Virus record (IMG/VR): IMGVR_UViG_3300005471_000015
Span: 1 to 63,230 of that record
DNA from: a virus
Direction: 5' to 3' (one strand)
Length of the DNA stretch: 63,230 nucleotides
Part shown: positions 6,897-13,347 of the stretch, in pieces
How the letters are laid out: every line of letters begins with the position of its first letter
How positions within the stretch are numbered: position 1 is the first letter of the stretch
Made by a program: the position numbers and the translations under genes
The notes under the pieces: generated by a model
The model's database searches: none
What the model saw: only the letters and a program-made list of their open reading frames with translations
What the model was told of the DNA's origin: nothing

Positions 6897-7226
6897 ATGA
6901 CCGACGTTGACCTACGGATCCCCGACCTGGCCCCGGTGAACACCACCAGCGCCCAGGACATCGCCGCCCTCGGCGCCCTGCTCACCAGTGCGGGGATGAC
7001 CAAGCTGCAGGTCCAGGCGCTGATCGCCCGGATCCGTACCGTGGCCGAGACCGTGGCCATGGTGACGCTCAATGACACCCTGGAGGAGATCCGCAAGATC
7101 CAGGAGTCACGGATGTACCGGCTCGTCGGCATGGTTCAGGCCCTGCAAGCCATGGGCGGGTACGTCAACCGCAACTCCGTGCTCATGGCCATCAACACGG
7201 TCATGACCGAAACCCCGAGGCAGTAG
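6897..7226 (+). CDS. Hypothetical helical protein downstream of array 5
   Basis: 109 residues; ATG at 6897 is preferred over the GTG at 6891 because AGGAG sits six bases upstream. Helical throughout with an amphipathic middle and two methionine-rich segments near the C-terminus. No recognised family. Preceded by the longest array, so it may be controlled by it. Confidence 0.7.
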   Translation: MTDVDLRIPDLAPVNTTSAQDIAALGALLTSAGMTKLQVQALIARIRTVAETVAMVTLNDTLEEIRKIQESRMYRLVGMVQALQAMGGYVNRNSVLMAINTVMTETPRQ

Positions 7227-7228
7227 CC

Positions 7229-7627
7229 ATGTTGTGGTGGATCATTCCCCTGGTGTACGTGGCCGGGATCCTGGGAACGTTCAGGATCCAGTACCCCGTC
7301 ATGATTGAAGAGATACAGAGAATGATTGAAGAGAATAAGGAGAAAAGCAGTTACGAACGCATGAGTCAACCAGAGCTTAAGAGCCTAGAACGCTTTAACA
7401 AGTTCATCCTGGTGCTATTCGTGATGTTCTGGCCCCTGGTCGTTGTGGGCTTCTCCGCGTACCGCCTGGCCAAAGGCACCGGCAAGCTCACCATGAAGCT
7501 CCTGTTCCCTCGCGGCATAGTCACCAAGTTCGACCTGGAACAACGTGAGCTGGCACAGAAGAAAGAATATGAGACTGCCAGGAGAGCCCTGGAGGCTGAA
7601 GGAATCAAAGTTGAACTGGAGGAGTAG
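7229..7627 (+). CDS. Two-span membrane protein with coiled coil
   Basis: 132 residues. Residues 1-18 and about 60-82 are hydrophobic spans; between them lies a charged helical segment, and the C-terminal 40 residues form a Glu/Lys-rich coiled coil. The segment 7300-7400 uses more A/T-ending codons than its neighbours. Function unknown. Confidence 0.65.
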   Translation: MLWWIIPLVYVAGILGTFRIQYPVMIEEIQRMIEENKEKSSYERMSQPELKSLERFNKFILVLFVMFWPLVVVGFSAYRLAKGTGKLTMKLLFPRGIVTKFDLEQRELAQKKEYETARRALEAEGIKVELEE

Positions 7628-7794
7628 TGAATAAGAAGTTCATCAGTGCCACAGCAGTCACCGTGATCGTGATAGGCGGAGTCATCTACTACCGGCACGT
7701 ACTCCTGGAGAAACTGGAGCGCCTGCGTCAGGCACTCGACGACCTGGACGAGGCCCTGGTGGAAGAGGAAGAGGAACCCGATGCCCCTGCCTGA
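7627..7794 (+). CDS. 55-residue single-span membrane protein
   Basis: GTG at 7627 overlaps the preceding TAG. Residues 5-22 are hydrophobic, followed by a Leu-rich helix and a run of glutamates before the stop. Overlaps the next gene by 14 bases. Probably an anchored coiled-coil protein; function unknown. Confidence 0.6.
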   Translation: MNKKFISATAVTVIVIGGVIYYRHVLLEKLERLRQALDDLDEALVEEEEEPDAPA

Positions 7795-8143
7795 CAAGCA
7801 CGCTGGGGAGTCCACGGTCGAAGTGGACCGGGACATCCTCAAGCAGTATGAGGAAGCCCTGGCCAGCGTGAAAGCCTGGCAGGAGGAGGCTGATCGACTC
7901 AAGGCACGGATGCTGGAGCAGCTTGGGGATGCGTACGCCGGAACGGTGGACGGGAAGAAGGTCGTCGCCCACCGGCCCAAGGACCAGTACGCCATCTCCC
8001 GGCTCCGTCAGGACAACCCCGATCTGACCGAACACTTCCTGCGGTGGCAGACCACCGAAGTGTTCGACCTGGACCGGTTCCGGGAGGCGCACCCCGATAT
8101 CCTGGAGCCGTACCACGTCCGGGCATTCGTCGTGTTGGAGTGA
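7781..8143 (+). CDS. Conserved phage protein near recombination genes
   Basis: 120 residues. An N-terminal coiled coil is followed by GTVDGKKVVAHRP...and HPDILEPYHV, the layout of small phage proteins that normally accompany exonuclease or recombinase genes and end with a short R-x-F/V strand pair. I see no catalytic motif. The nearby RusA gene is consistent with a role in DNA metabolism (inference). Confidence 0.65.
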   Translation: MPLPDKHAGESTVEVDRDILKQYEEALASVKAWQEEADRLKARMLEQLGDAYAGTVDGKKVVAHRPKDQYAISRLRQDNPDLTEHFLRWQTTEVFDLDRFREAHPDILEPYHVRAFVVLE

Positions 8144-8145
8144 CC

Positions 8146-8904
8146 ATGGCCAAGGTTCTGTTCGCTGGTGCGCACCCTGACGATGAGGTCTTGATGGCCT
8201 GCGTCGCCATCGTGGAGCATGTGCTCGCCGGGCACGATGTTCACATCGTCACCCTGAGCCGCTCCCTCAGCTCCGTCGTGTTCGACTACCTGAACGGAAC
8301 CGACCCGGGACCAGGGCATTCCTCGATCTCCACCTGGTGGGGGGTGCCCCATGCCCCGGCTGATGAGGGCTACGAGATCCTGACCCCGGACGAGTTCGGT
8401 GCGGCCAGGATCCACGAGCGGGACACGGCGATCAATTGTCTCCGCAGCGGTATCGGGACAATCACCACGCATGAGACCCCAGACCTCCTGGGCGGGTTCA
8501 CCACGCAGCAGGTCACCGACGCTCTCCTCGTTGTGTGTGATCAGATCAATCCGGGGGGTCCGGTCTGGTTGAAGTCGCACTCACACCTTGTTGATGATCA
8601 CCCGGAGCATGTGGCCGTGGGTCAAGCCATCGAAGCGTTGAAATCTTCCGATGTGTCCAGATTCGGCAATGTGCGCCATTACGTCCTGCCCCGGTACTGG
8701 AACGACTCACGCCTGACCCAGGTGACGGAATCCTGGGACTGGCCCACCAACGCCTCAGTGGCCGCCAGAGCGGTCAACGCCCTGCGGGCCTATGGAGCCT
8801 GGGATCCGCCTATCTCGTACGCCATCGGCTATCACAGCGTGTACTCAGACATGTTCGCCCCCATGCTCACAGCACCAGGCGTGCGGAACATGTATCACCC
8901 GTAG
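8146..8904 (+). CDS. PIG-L (LmbE-like) family deacetylase
   Basis: 252 residues; ATG at 8146 chosen over a GTG six bases earlier. The metal-binding motif AHPDDE is at residues 9-14, and HPEHVAVGQAI near residue 149 supplies the further histidine. Family knowledge: PIG-L enzymes are zinc hydrolases that remove N-acetyl groups from GlcNAc-containing substrates, including MshB of actinomycete mycothiol synthesis. Substrate here is unknown. It could act on a cell-wall or virion glycan made by the module at 14-20 kb, or on a small thiol or nucleoside-type substrate. Confidence 0.85.
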   Translation: MAKVLFAGAHPDDEVLMACVAIVEHVLAGHDVHIVTLSRSLSSVVFDYLNGTDPGPGHSSISTWWGVPHAPADEGYEILTPDEFGAARIHERDTAINCLRSGIGTITTHETPDLLGGFTTQQVTDALLVVCDQINPGGPVWLKSHSHLVDDHPEHVAVGQAIEALKSSDVSRFGNVRHYVLPRYWNDSRLTQVTESWDWPTNASVAARAVNALRAYGAWDPPISYAIGYHSVYSDMFAPMLTAPGVRNMYHP

Positions 8905-8912
8905 GAGGAACA

Positions 8913-9173
8913 GTGCAGATCGCCTATGAGGAGCTGGTTCAGTACCTGGGCTTCCGCGACGATGTGATCAGGGCGGCCGTGGCCTGGGTCAATGAGTGTC
9001 GATCCTGGCGAGACGTTGACGTAGACGTAACCCTGATCCAGGCTGTGGATGCTCTACGCTCCTGGGATGCGGATCGTGGTCTACGGGGACCCGGCGCCAC
9101 AGGGGAGCAAAAGGTTCGTGAGAGCCCTGCCCAACGGGCGGGGGATCATGAAGGAGCAGAGCGCCAAGGTTGA
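8913..9173 (+). CDS. Small protein overlapping rusA
   Basis: 86 residues, GTG at 8913 with a strong GGAGGA. The first 50 residues look protein-like (helical, acidic). The last 35 are translated from the start of rusA in another frame, are Gly/Arg/Glu-rich and are unlikely to be conserved. The overlap of about 107 bases is long for this phage and could hide a frameshift. Confidence 0.5.
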   Translation: MQIAYEELVQYLGFRDDVIRAAVAWVNECRSWRDVDVDVTLIQAVDALRSWDADRGLRGPGATGEQKVRESPAQRAGDHEGAERQG

Positions 9174-9549
9174 CCCCTGGCGCCAGGATGTACGGCAGGC
9201 TGCACAGGCCGCCCTGTTTGACGCAGGGTGGCCTGAGCCGTTTCAAGGGGCCGTTGTGGTGCGCATGGTGTTCACGTTCAATAGACCGGCCACGGTGAAG
9301 CGGTCCAAGCGTCCCTGGCCCTCGGTGTCCCCTGACCTGTCGAAACTGGCCCGGAGCACTGAGGATGCGCTGACGGGGGCAGGGGTGTGGCGCGATGATG
9401 CGCTGGTGGTCGAGTACACCAGGCTGGCGAAGGTGTACGCCGGGGAGGACGAGGAGGCTCTGGACCGTCCGGGTGTCCTGATCTTGGTGGGCGAACTGAT
9501 AGACTTGGTTCCTGTAGAGGGAGGGATCCCTGGGAGGAATCTTGACTAG
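9067..9549 (+). CDS. rusA: RusA-type Holliday junction resolvase
   Basis: 160 residues. YGDPAPQGSKRF near the N-terminus and SPDLSKLARSTEDALTGAGVW...DD later match the RusA family, whose acidic residues in the DLDNL-type and DDxxV segments bind magnesium and cleave four-way junctions. Here the first segment reads PDLSKLARSTEDAL with conserved Asp, and WRDDALVVEY supplies the second pair. It would resolve replication or recombination intermediates before packaging. An ATG at 9049 is an alternative start; neither has a strong ribosome binding site, so coupling with the overlapping upstream gene is likely. Confidence 0.85.
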   Translation: MRIVVYGDPAPQGSKRFVRALPNGRGIMKEQSAKVDPWRQDVRQAAQAALFDAGWPEPFQGAVVVRMVFTFNRPATVKRSKRPWPSVSPDLSKLARSTEDALTGAGVWRDDALVVEYTRLAKVYAGEDEEALDRPGVLILVGELIDLVPVEGGIPGRNLD

Positions 9550-9994
9550 TCTGATCTTGACTCAGTATCAAGGAACCCTGATCGGCCTCCTGGTCGGGAT
9601 CACTGCCGGCTGGGCCCTGTGGCGCTACCCCGTCCTCCGAGCCCGCCGGCTACGCCGCATGGCCGAAGACATACGACGGATCAGAAGCGGTTACACGGGC
9701 CTCCACCGGGTCCCGGTCCCCAACCTCCGAGAACTCATGATCGCCAGGGTTCCCTACCGGATGCGGATCACGGAAGCCTGGGAGCAGTTCAAACGTGACA
9801 CCACCCCACGCACACCCGAAGAGGTGGCATTGAAAGTTCAACACGAGGAGATGGAGAATGCGCGTACGAAGAAGCAGCCGCGCCCTCGGCTGGTGCGCAG
9901 CCTGCCGAAAACTGCTCTACCCCAGCCGGAAGGCAGCCCGGAAGGTGGCCCGGGAGCACCGGGACCACAAGAACGAGTACCCGTGCCCTGTTAA
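9542..9994 (+). CDS. Membrane-anchored basic protein
   Basis: 150 residues from TTG 9542 preceded by GGGAGGAATC. Residues 10-28 form a membrane span, followed by an Arg-rich helical segment. The last 45 residues, rich in Pro and Gly, are encoded where the next gene runs in another frame and may not be conserved. Function unknown. Confidence 0.55.
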   Translation: MTSLILTQYQGTLIGLLVGITAGWALWRYPVLRARRLRRMAEDIRRIRSGYTGLHRVPVPNLRELMIARVPYRMRITEAWEQFKRDTTPRTPEEVALKVQHEEMENARTKKQPRPRLVRSLPKTALPQPEGSPEGGPGAPGPQERVPVPC

Positions 9995-10082
9995 CTCGGC
10001 CATGTTCCATGTCGGCGGCCTCCCCGAATCCGTGATCCGGGGGGAGGTCACCCGGGGAGAGTACTACCGGCAGAGCGCCTGA
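9858..10082 (+). CDS. Small zinc-ribbon-like actinophage protein
   Basis: 74 residues, ATG at 9858 after GAGGAGATGGAG. CAACRKLLYPSRKAARKVAR...YPC followed by MFHVGGLP matches short actinophage proteins in which C-x-x-C, a basic helix and a late Cys/His form one zinc site. These are usually annotated without function; the basic helix suggests nucleic-acid contact. Confidence 0.7.
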   Translation: MRVRRSSRALGWCAACRKLLYPSRKAARKVAREHRDHKNEYPCPVNSAMFHVGGLPESVIRGEVTRGEYYRQSA

Positions 10083-10084
10083 TT

Positions 10085-10125
10085 GACAAGTCCCCTCCCG
10101 TCAGCCCAACTCAACTAGACTGATC
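10085..10125 (+). repeat. Short YGAC/pentamer array 6
   Basis: TGAC at 10085, three bases after a stop codon, is followed by words such as AAGTC CCCTC CCGTC in the same grammar as the long arrays. The first bases read TTGACA and imitate a -35 box, but no -10 box stands at a suitable distance. Confidence 0.6.
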
Positions 10126-10146
10126 AGAACCCCTTCACCGGGATCC

Positions 10147-10189
10147 CCAGGGACCGTGCCGCCTTCCCCCGAGTTTGCACGGTCCCTGG
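10147..10189 (+). terminator. Terminator-like hairpin in a gene leader
   Basis: CCAGGGACCGTGC pairs perfectly (13 bp) with GCACGGTCCCTGG over a 17-base loop. No T-run follows, so it may be a processing or attenuation structure. It lies 18 bases before the DUF397 gene. Confidence 0.6.
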
Positions 10190-10206
10190 TCCTATACTCA
10201 GAGGCT

Positions 10207-10551
10207 GTGACCTGGACCAGAAGCAGCAAGTGTGACAGTAGTCAATTTGTGGAGGTTCTGTTGTTTCACAAGTCCAGCTTCAGTGCCGGCAACGGTGCCT
10301 GTGTCCAGGTGGCCTACAACAAGTCCAGCTTCAGCGGCCCCGATGGCTGTTGCGTAGAGGTCGGATTCCACAAGGCCGCCGCCAGCTCCAGCAACAACGG
10401 CTGCGTGGAGACACGGATCTGCGACTGCGACGAGATCCTGGTCCGTGACTCCAAGAACCCTAGCGGCCCGGTGCTGTCGTTCACCCGCAACGAGTGGGCC
10501 GCGTTCCTGGCCGGAGTGAAGGCCGAGGAGTTCGAGCTACCGGTTGCCTGA
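10207..10551 (+). CDS. DUF397 protein with fourfold internal repeat
   Basis: 114 residues, GTG at 10207. The C-terminal half, ILVRDSKNPSGPVLSFTRNEW and AAFLAGVKAEEF, is canonical DUF397. The N-terminal half, normally one KSS-S-G-N-CVEV module, is present about four times in a 17-residue period, with two near-identical copies starting KSSFS. Family knowledge: DUF397 proteins are actinomycete-specific and usually encoded next to XRE-family regulators of the WhiJ/AbaA type that affect development and antibiotic production. None is next to this gene, so it may interfere with host pairs (inference). Confidence 0.85.
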   Translation: MTWTRSSKCDSSQFVEVLLFHKSSFSAGNGACVQVAYNKSSFSGPDGCCVEVGFHKAAASSSNNGCVETRICDCDEILVRDSKNPSGPVLSFTRNEWAAFLAGVKAEEFELPVA

Positions 10552-10573
10552 TCCCCCAGGGGAGGGGTACGAT
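10544..10573 (+). promoter_or_regulatory. Putative promoter with G-rich spacer
   Basis: TTGCCT at 10544-10549, 18-base spacer ending in GGGGAGGGG, TACGAT at 10568-10573. It starts in the last codons of the DUF397 gene, points at the tRNA cluster and is followed directly by a hairpin. Confidence 0.5.
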
Positions 10574-10599
10574 GGGGTCCTGTTCCCATACAGGACCCC
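10574..10599 (+). terminator. Hairpin between promoter and tRNA
   Basis: GGGGTCCTG pairs with CAGGACCCC over eight bases. No T-run follows. It begins right after the -10 box of the promoter at 10544, so it would form the first bases of the transcript that carries the tRNA at 10615. Confidence 0.6.
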
Positions 10600-10614
10600 T
10601 CAACTGAACAGCGG

Positions 10615-10685
10615 TGCGGGATAGTGGAGCAGTACCATGCTGGGCTCATAACCCAGAGACCCCAGTGCGAATCTGGGTCCCGCCA
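10615..10685 (+). tRNA. tRNA-Met (CAT), initiator-like
   Basis: The anticodon arm CTGGG-CTCATAA-CCCAG gives anticodon CAT. The T arm is CCCAG/CTGGG with loop TGCGAAT, and GCGGGA/TCCCGC forms most of the acceptor stem. Three consecutive G-C pairs next to the anticodon loop and a mismatch at the end of the acceptor stem (T with C) are initiator hallmarks. The D arm is short and irregular. CCA is not encoded. Initiator identity is inference; the Met anticodon is directly visible. Confidence 0.8.
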
Positions 10686-10696
10686 CGAAGGGCACT

Positions 10697-10780
10697 AGAG
10701 GGGTGTCCGGCTCTCTTGTGTGGCCACATGGGAGGCTAAGCCTGGGATACTTCGCCTGATCAGCGACTCAGGCACCCTCT
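10697..10780 (+). ncRNA. Degenerate tRNA-like structure
   Basis: AGAGGG at the 5' end pairs with CCCTCT at the 3' end, and GCCTGA/TCAGGC forms a stem with an eight-base loop where a T arm would be. The total is 84 bases. No acceptable anticodon arm or T-loop consensus is visible, so this is either a decayed tRNA or another structured RNA. Confidence 0.3.
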
Positions 10781-10784
10781 GCTC

Positions 10785-10863
10785 GGTAAGGGAGTGCGGA
10801 TAGCTGCACACCAGGGGGCTGGGATCTCTCCTGGAGGCGCAGGTGCAACTCCTGCCCTTACCA
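10785..10863 (+). tRNA. tRNA-like gene, possible tRNA-Pro (GGG), extended anticodon stem
   Basis: Acceptor GGTAAGG/CCTTACC, D arm GTGC/GCAC, T arm GCAGG/CCTGC with loop TGCAACT and discriminator A are all well formed. The anticodon arm is too long: CCA plus GGGGG pairs with CTCTC plus TGG around a seven-base loop CTGGGAT, with one bulged C. That loop would give anticodon GGG (Pro) with U33 and A37. Functionality with an eight-pair stem is uncertain. Confidence 0.5.
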
Positions 10864-10901
10864 CGGTGCGCATGAAACGACTGGTGCCGTGATGGAGCAC
10901 A

Positions 10902-10953
10902 GACTATGGCTGCTGCGCCGGCTCGATAGTCATGAGGCAGCCGGGTGGCTGCC
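10902..10953 (+). ncRNA. Two hairpins downstream of tRNA-like genes
   Basis: GACTAT (10902-10907) pairs with ATAGTC (10926-10931), and GGCAGCC pairs with GGCTGCC over GGGT (10936-10953). They may mark the end or processing of the tRNA transcript. The rest of 10864-11056 holds no recognisable gene. Confidence 0.4.
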
Positions 10954-11056
10954 GACATGCCTGTAGTTGCCAGACTTGTCAGGAAGTAAAGCCCGATGGG
11001 GGTTAACTGGCCAAACCACCGGGCACCACCCACCCCTCCCCTGGTACCATGGGGGA

Positions 11057-11440
11057 GTGCCCTACAAGGACCTCGACAGTCAACGCCAATACCAGCTCGA
11101 ATGGATGTGGCGTCGCCGGCTGACCTGGATCCTTGAGAACGGGCCCTGCCGCTGGTGCGGCTCCTGCAACAACCTCAGCGTCAGCTTCCGCAACCCGTCC
11201 AAGAAGACGGTCAAGGTCGCCAGCATCTGGGGACGCTCCGATGAGAGACGGGCTGAGATCCTCGCCGACTGTGAAGTCCTGTGCGAACACTGCCACAAAG
11301 TCAAAATGGCCATCTGGAGCGCCGTCAGAACACACGTAAAAGGAGATTCCATGAGATCCCCAGGTCCATCCTCCCCACACCCACCGAACCCACGGCCAAC
11401 CGGACCAACGAGTCCGGCGCCGCATCCGTATCCACGATGA
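11057..11440 (+). CDS. HNH-like protein lacking the catalytic histidine region
   Basis: 127 residues; GTG at 11057 chosen because homologues of this layout begin M-P-Y-K-D. The zinc-binding pairs CRWCGS and CEHCHK are kept, but the segment that normally reads L-E-V-D/H-H-x-x-P between them is LSVSFRNP, so the active-site His is missing. It may be an inactive DNA-binding remnant. The last 30 residues are Pro/Ser-rich and encoded by pentamer-like DNA; an AAGGAG plus ATG at 11351 within the frame could start a separate peptide. Confidence 0.65.
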   Translation: MPYKDLDSQRQYQLEWMWRRRLTWILENGPCRWCGSCNNLSVSFRNPSKKTVKVASIWGRSDERRAEILADCEVLCEHCHKVKMAIWSAVRTHVKGDSMRSPGPSSPHPPNPRPTGPTSPAPHPYPR

Positions 11441-11559
11441 GAGACACACTCAGGCCGGAGGGACCGGCTGGGGTGCGACCTCAAGGTCCACCGCCACCTA
11501 GTCCAGATCTCCGGCAACATGTGATCATTGTGATCAAAGACCGGACAGAACCCCGATAA
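11437..11559 (+). CDS. Short ORF at end of early operon
   Basis: 40 residues beginning in an ATGA overlap with the stop of the HNH-like gene and ending just before the bidirectional terminator. The N-terminal half is Pro/Gly-rich, the C-terminal HVIIVIKDR beta-like. No family. Supported only by position and coupling. Confidence 0.35.
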   Translation: MRDTLRPEGPAGVRPQGPPPPSPDLRQHVIIVIKDRTEPR

Positions 11560-11560
11560 C

Positions 11561-11597
11561 AAAGAAGGCCCCTGACATCGCGTCAGGGGCCTTCTTT
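11561..11597. terminator. Bidirectional terminator between converging operons
   Basis: AAAGAAGGCCCCTGAC pairs with GTCAGGGGCCTTCTTT around a five-base loop; A and T tracts at both ends serve both strands. It separates the rightward early operon from the 3' end of the leftward late operon. Confidence 0.9.
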
Positions 11598-11601
11598 GTG
11601 T

Positions 11602-12705
11602 CTACTGTCCCTTGCCCCCACCACAGGGCAGCGCCATGGAGCTGACCGGCTGATAGTTGCTGTCGATGGCCCCCATGTGCCCGTTGCTGTACGCCACCAC
11701 GGCACAGTCCACCGCCATGGCCCCATACACCGCTGAACCGGCCACGTAGAAGTAGTTGTCCACGCTGCCCGGGATCGCGTCCGTCAACGCGAACCCGCCG
11801 CCCTTGAGCAGCAGCCGCTTGACGTTCACTGGACCACCGGCCGCCTCACCCGAGGGGGCGAAGAATGCCGTGGTCCCGGCCACGGTCACGGCCCAGTCCA
11901 CCGTGAGCCCGTCCACCGTCAGCCCGGCCCCGTCGTAGACCTGCACCCCGTCACAGTGGCAGTCATCGCCACGGATCAACGCGAACGAATCCCGGATGGT
12001 CACCGGACCACAGCCCACACTGCCCCCACCGGCCCGGAAGCCCTCCGTCAGGTTCTTCACCTTCACCCGGGTGGCCGTGTACCCCCCAGGGGTCACGGCA
12101 CCGTTGGTCGCGTCGAAGGGCGCGTTACCGGACGAGCGGATGGTCACCTGGTCCAGGGCTGTTCCGTGCCGGCAGCCGCTGGCTGTCTCCGTGTTCACCA
12201 CCCCATCGATCACCTCAACCCGCAGCAGGCTGACGTTGTCCACAGCCACATGGATCCCACCAGTGACCCGGACGTCTGTGTAGACGCCAGGAGCGGTGAT
12301 GGTCCAGCCTCCGGTACGGATCGTGGCCGGCACCCAACCGGCGGGGACTCCAGTGGTGGCCTGGTTCGGGAACCCGGCCACCGGTGGCGGTGTCGTAGGG
12401 GGTGGAGTGGCAGTGGGTTGAAAGGTCACTGAGGGGTGTGCGGAGCTGGCAAGAGCTGTCGTTGTGGTCTGAGTCGTTTGGAGCGGAGATGTCGACATGG
12501 CGCTGACACAGTCCCTCAACCAGGTTCTCAGTCTAGCTGCAGGGGGAGGGTTGGTGTCCAAACGCCCCTGGCAGACATCCCGCAGGTCCCCGGCACTGAG
12601 CCCGTCCGGGCTGCCGGAGACCGGCGCCATGGTCGTGAACGCCAGGACAATCCCCACAATCCCGGCCACAGCGGACCCTACAACAAGTGCGCGGCGATTT
12701 GTCAT
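11602..12705 (-). CDS. Secreted or anchored beta-helix protein, possible depolymerase
   Basis: 367 residues. An N-terminal hydrophobic segment (residues 7-26) acts as signal or anchor, then come a Cys-containing region, a Thr/Pro linker (about 75-110) and from GFPNQATTGVPAGW onward repeated short strands typical of a right-handed parallel beta-helix (pectate-lyase-like). Family knowledge: such domains in phage proteins bind or cut polysaccharide. Four cysteines in the helix domain suggest export. It is the last gene of the late operon, overlapping the previous one by four bases. Catalytic residues cannot be assigned. Confidence 0.7.
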   Translation of the reverse strand: MTNRRALVVGSAVAGIVGIVLAFTTMAPVSGSPDGLSAGDLRDVCQGRLDTNPPPAARLRTWLRDCVSAMSTSPLQTTQTTTTALASSAHPSVTFQPTATPPPTTPPPVAGFPNQATTGVPAGWVPATIRTGGWTITAPGVYTDVRVTGGIHVAVDNVSLLRVEVIDGVVNTETASGCRHGTALDQVTIRSSGNAPFDATNGAVTPGGYTATRVKVKNLTEGFRAGGGSVGCGPVTIRDSFALIRGDDCHCDGVQVYDGAGLTVDGLTVDWAVTVAGTTAFFAPSGEAAGGPVNVKRLLLKGGGFALTDAIPGSVDNYFYVAGSAVYGAMAVDCAVVAYSNGHMGAIDSNYQPVSSMALPCGGGKGQ

Positions 12706-13031
12706 GGTACCTCCGCCTTACCCGATCTCCCGTACCCCCGGTTGGTGTGAGGAGGCAACGGTTCCCAGATCGGTTCTGGGACATCGGCCTCCCTCATGCC
12801 TAGTGCATAGAAGCAGTCCAACGCCAGTCGCATGGCTCGATGGTGGGTGAACCACTTGTCCCGGGCGGAGGCCGTGAACGAGAAGGACAGCCGGTTGTAC
12901 GGCTGCCCTTCCACGCGAGGGTCCCGGAACCACCAGTACTGGTTGCAGGCGGTCTGGAGGATCTGCAGGACTACATCGTGCCCTCCGTGGGGCAGCGGGT
13001 ATACGAAGCTGTATCTACGATGCGTTGTCAA
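12702..13031 (-). CDS. Hypothetical late protein next to lysis genes
   Basis: 109 residues from a TTG at 13031 with AAGGA eight bases upstream; an ATG at 13052 is the alternative. Mixed alpha/beta, rich in aromatic and basic residues, with WWFRDPRVEGQPYNRLSFSF in the middle. No family recognised. It lies between the holin-like and beta-helix genes and may belong to lysis or adsorption. Confidence 0.6.
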   Translation of the reverse strand: MTTHRRYSFVYPLPHGGHDVVLQILQTACNQYWWFRDPRVEGQPYNRLSFSFTASARDKWFTHHRAMRLALDCFYALGMREADVPEPIWEPLPPHTNRGYGRSGKAEVP

Positions 13032-13287
13032 TCGATTCGTCCTTGGGGACATGTACTCCCGCCCGTTGAAGGGCTTTGATCAGACTGTCCTGATACGTCA
13101 CCAGGTCGGTGTGCTGCTGATTGACGATCTCATGAACTGCCTGCACATCTTCCCGGAGAGTTGCCTTAGTCTCTTCAACCTGTCCCTTTATGGCATCTAC
13201 CTGACGTAAAGTCTTCACTGCTCCGGCAATAGAGGTGGTCAATATGCCCACCGCTCCGAGGATGATGGCGATGTCTGTTGCTGTCAT
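13015..13287 (-). CDS. Holin-like membrane protein
   Basis: 90 residues; ATG at 13287 with GGAGAG upstream is preferred to the ATG at 13341. One membrane span at residues 5-25, then a coiled coil and a C-terminal segment HEIVNQQHTDLVTYQDSL...GVHVPKDES. This N-terminal span plus 'VNQQxTD...Y' tail is shared by actinophage proteins annotated as holins. Directly downstream of the endolysin gene, consistent with a lysis cassette. Confidence 0.65.
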   Translation of the reverse strand: MTATDIAIILGAVGILTTSIAGAVKTLRQVDAIKGQVEETKATLREDVQAVHEIVNQQHTDLVTYQDSLIKALQRAGVHVPKDESIDNAS

Positions 13288-13347
13288 GATCTCTCCAGAT
13301 GTAAGGGGTGCTACCTCCAGTTTCCCGTACACCCCTGACATCTGAGA

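Noticed and set aside
6374-6910. 178-residue frame through array 5
   Set aside because: Translated array: Pro/Ser/Thr/Arg-rich, no homology pattern, start inside a terminator.
10084-10121. TTGACA...TAGACT promoter
   Set aside because: The boxes are 26 bases apart, and TTGACA is part of a YGAC anchor in a pentamer array.
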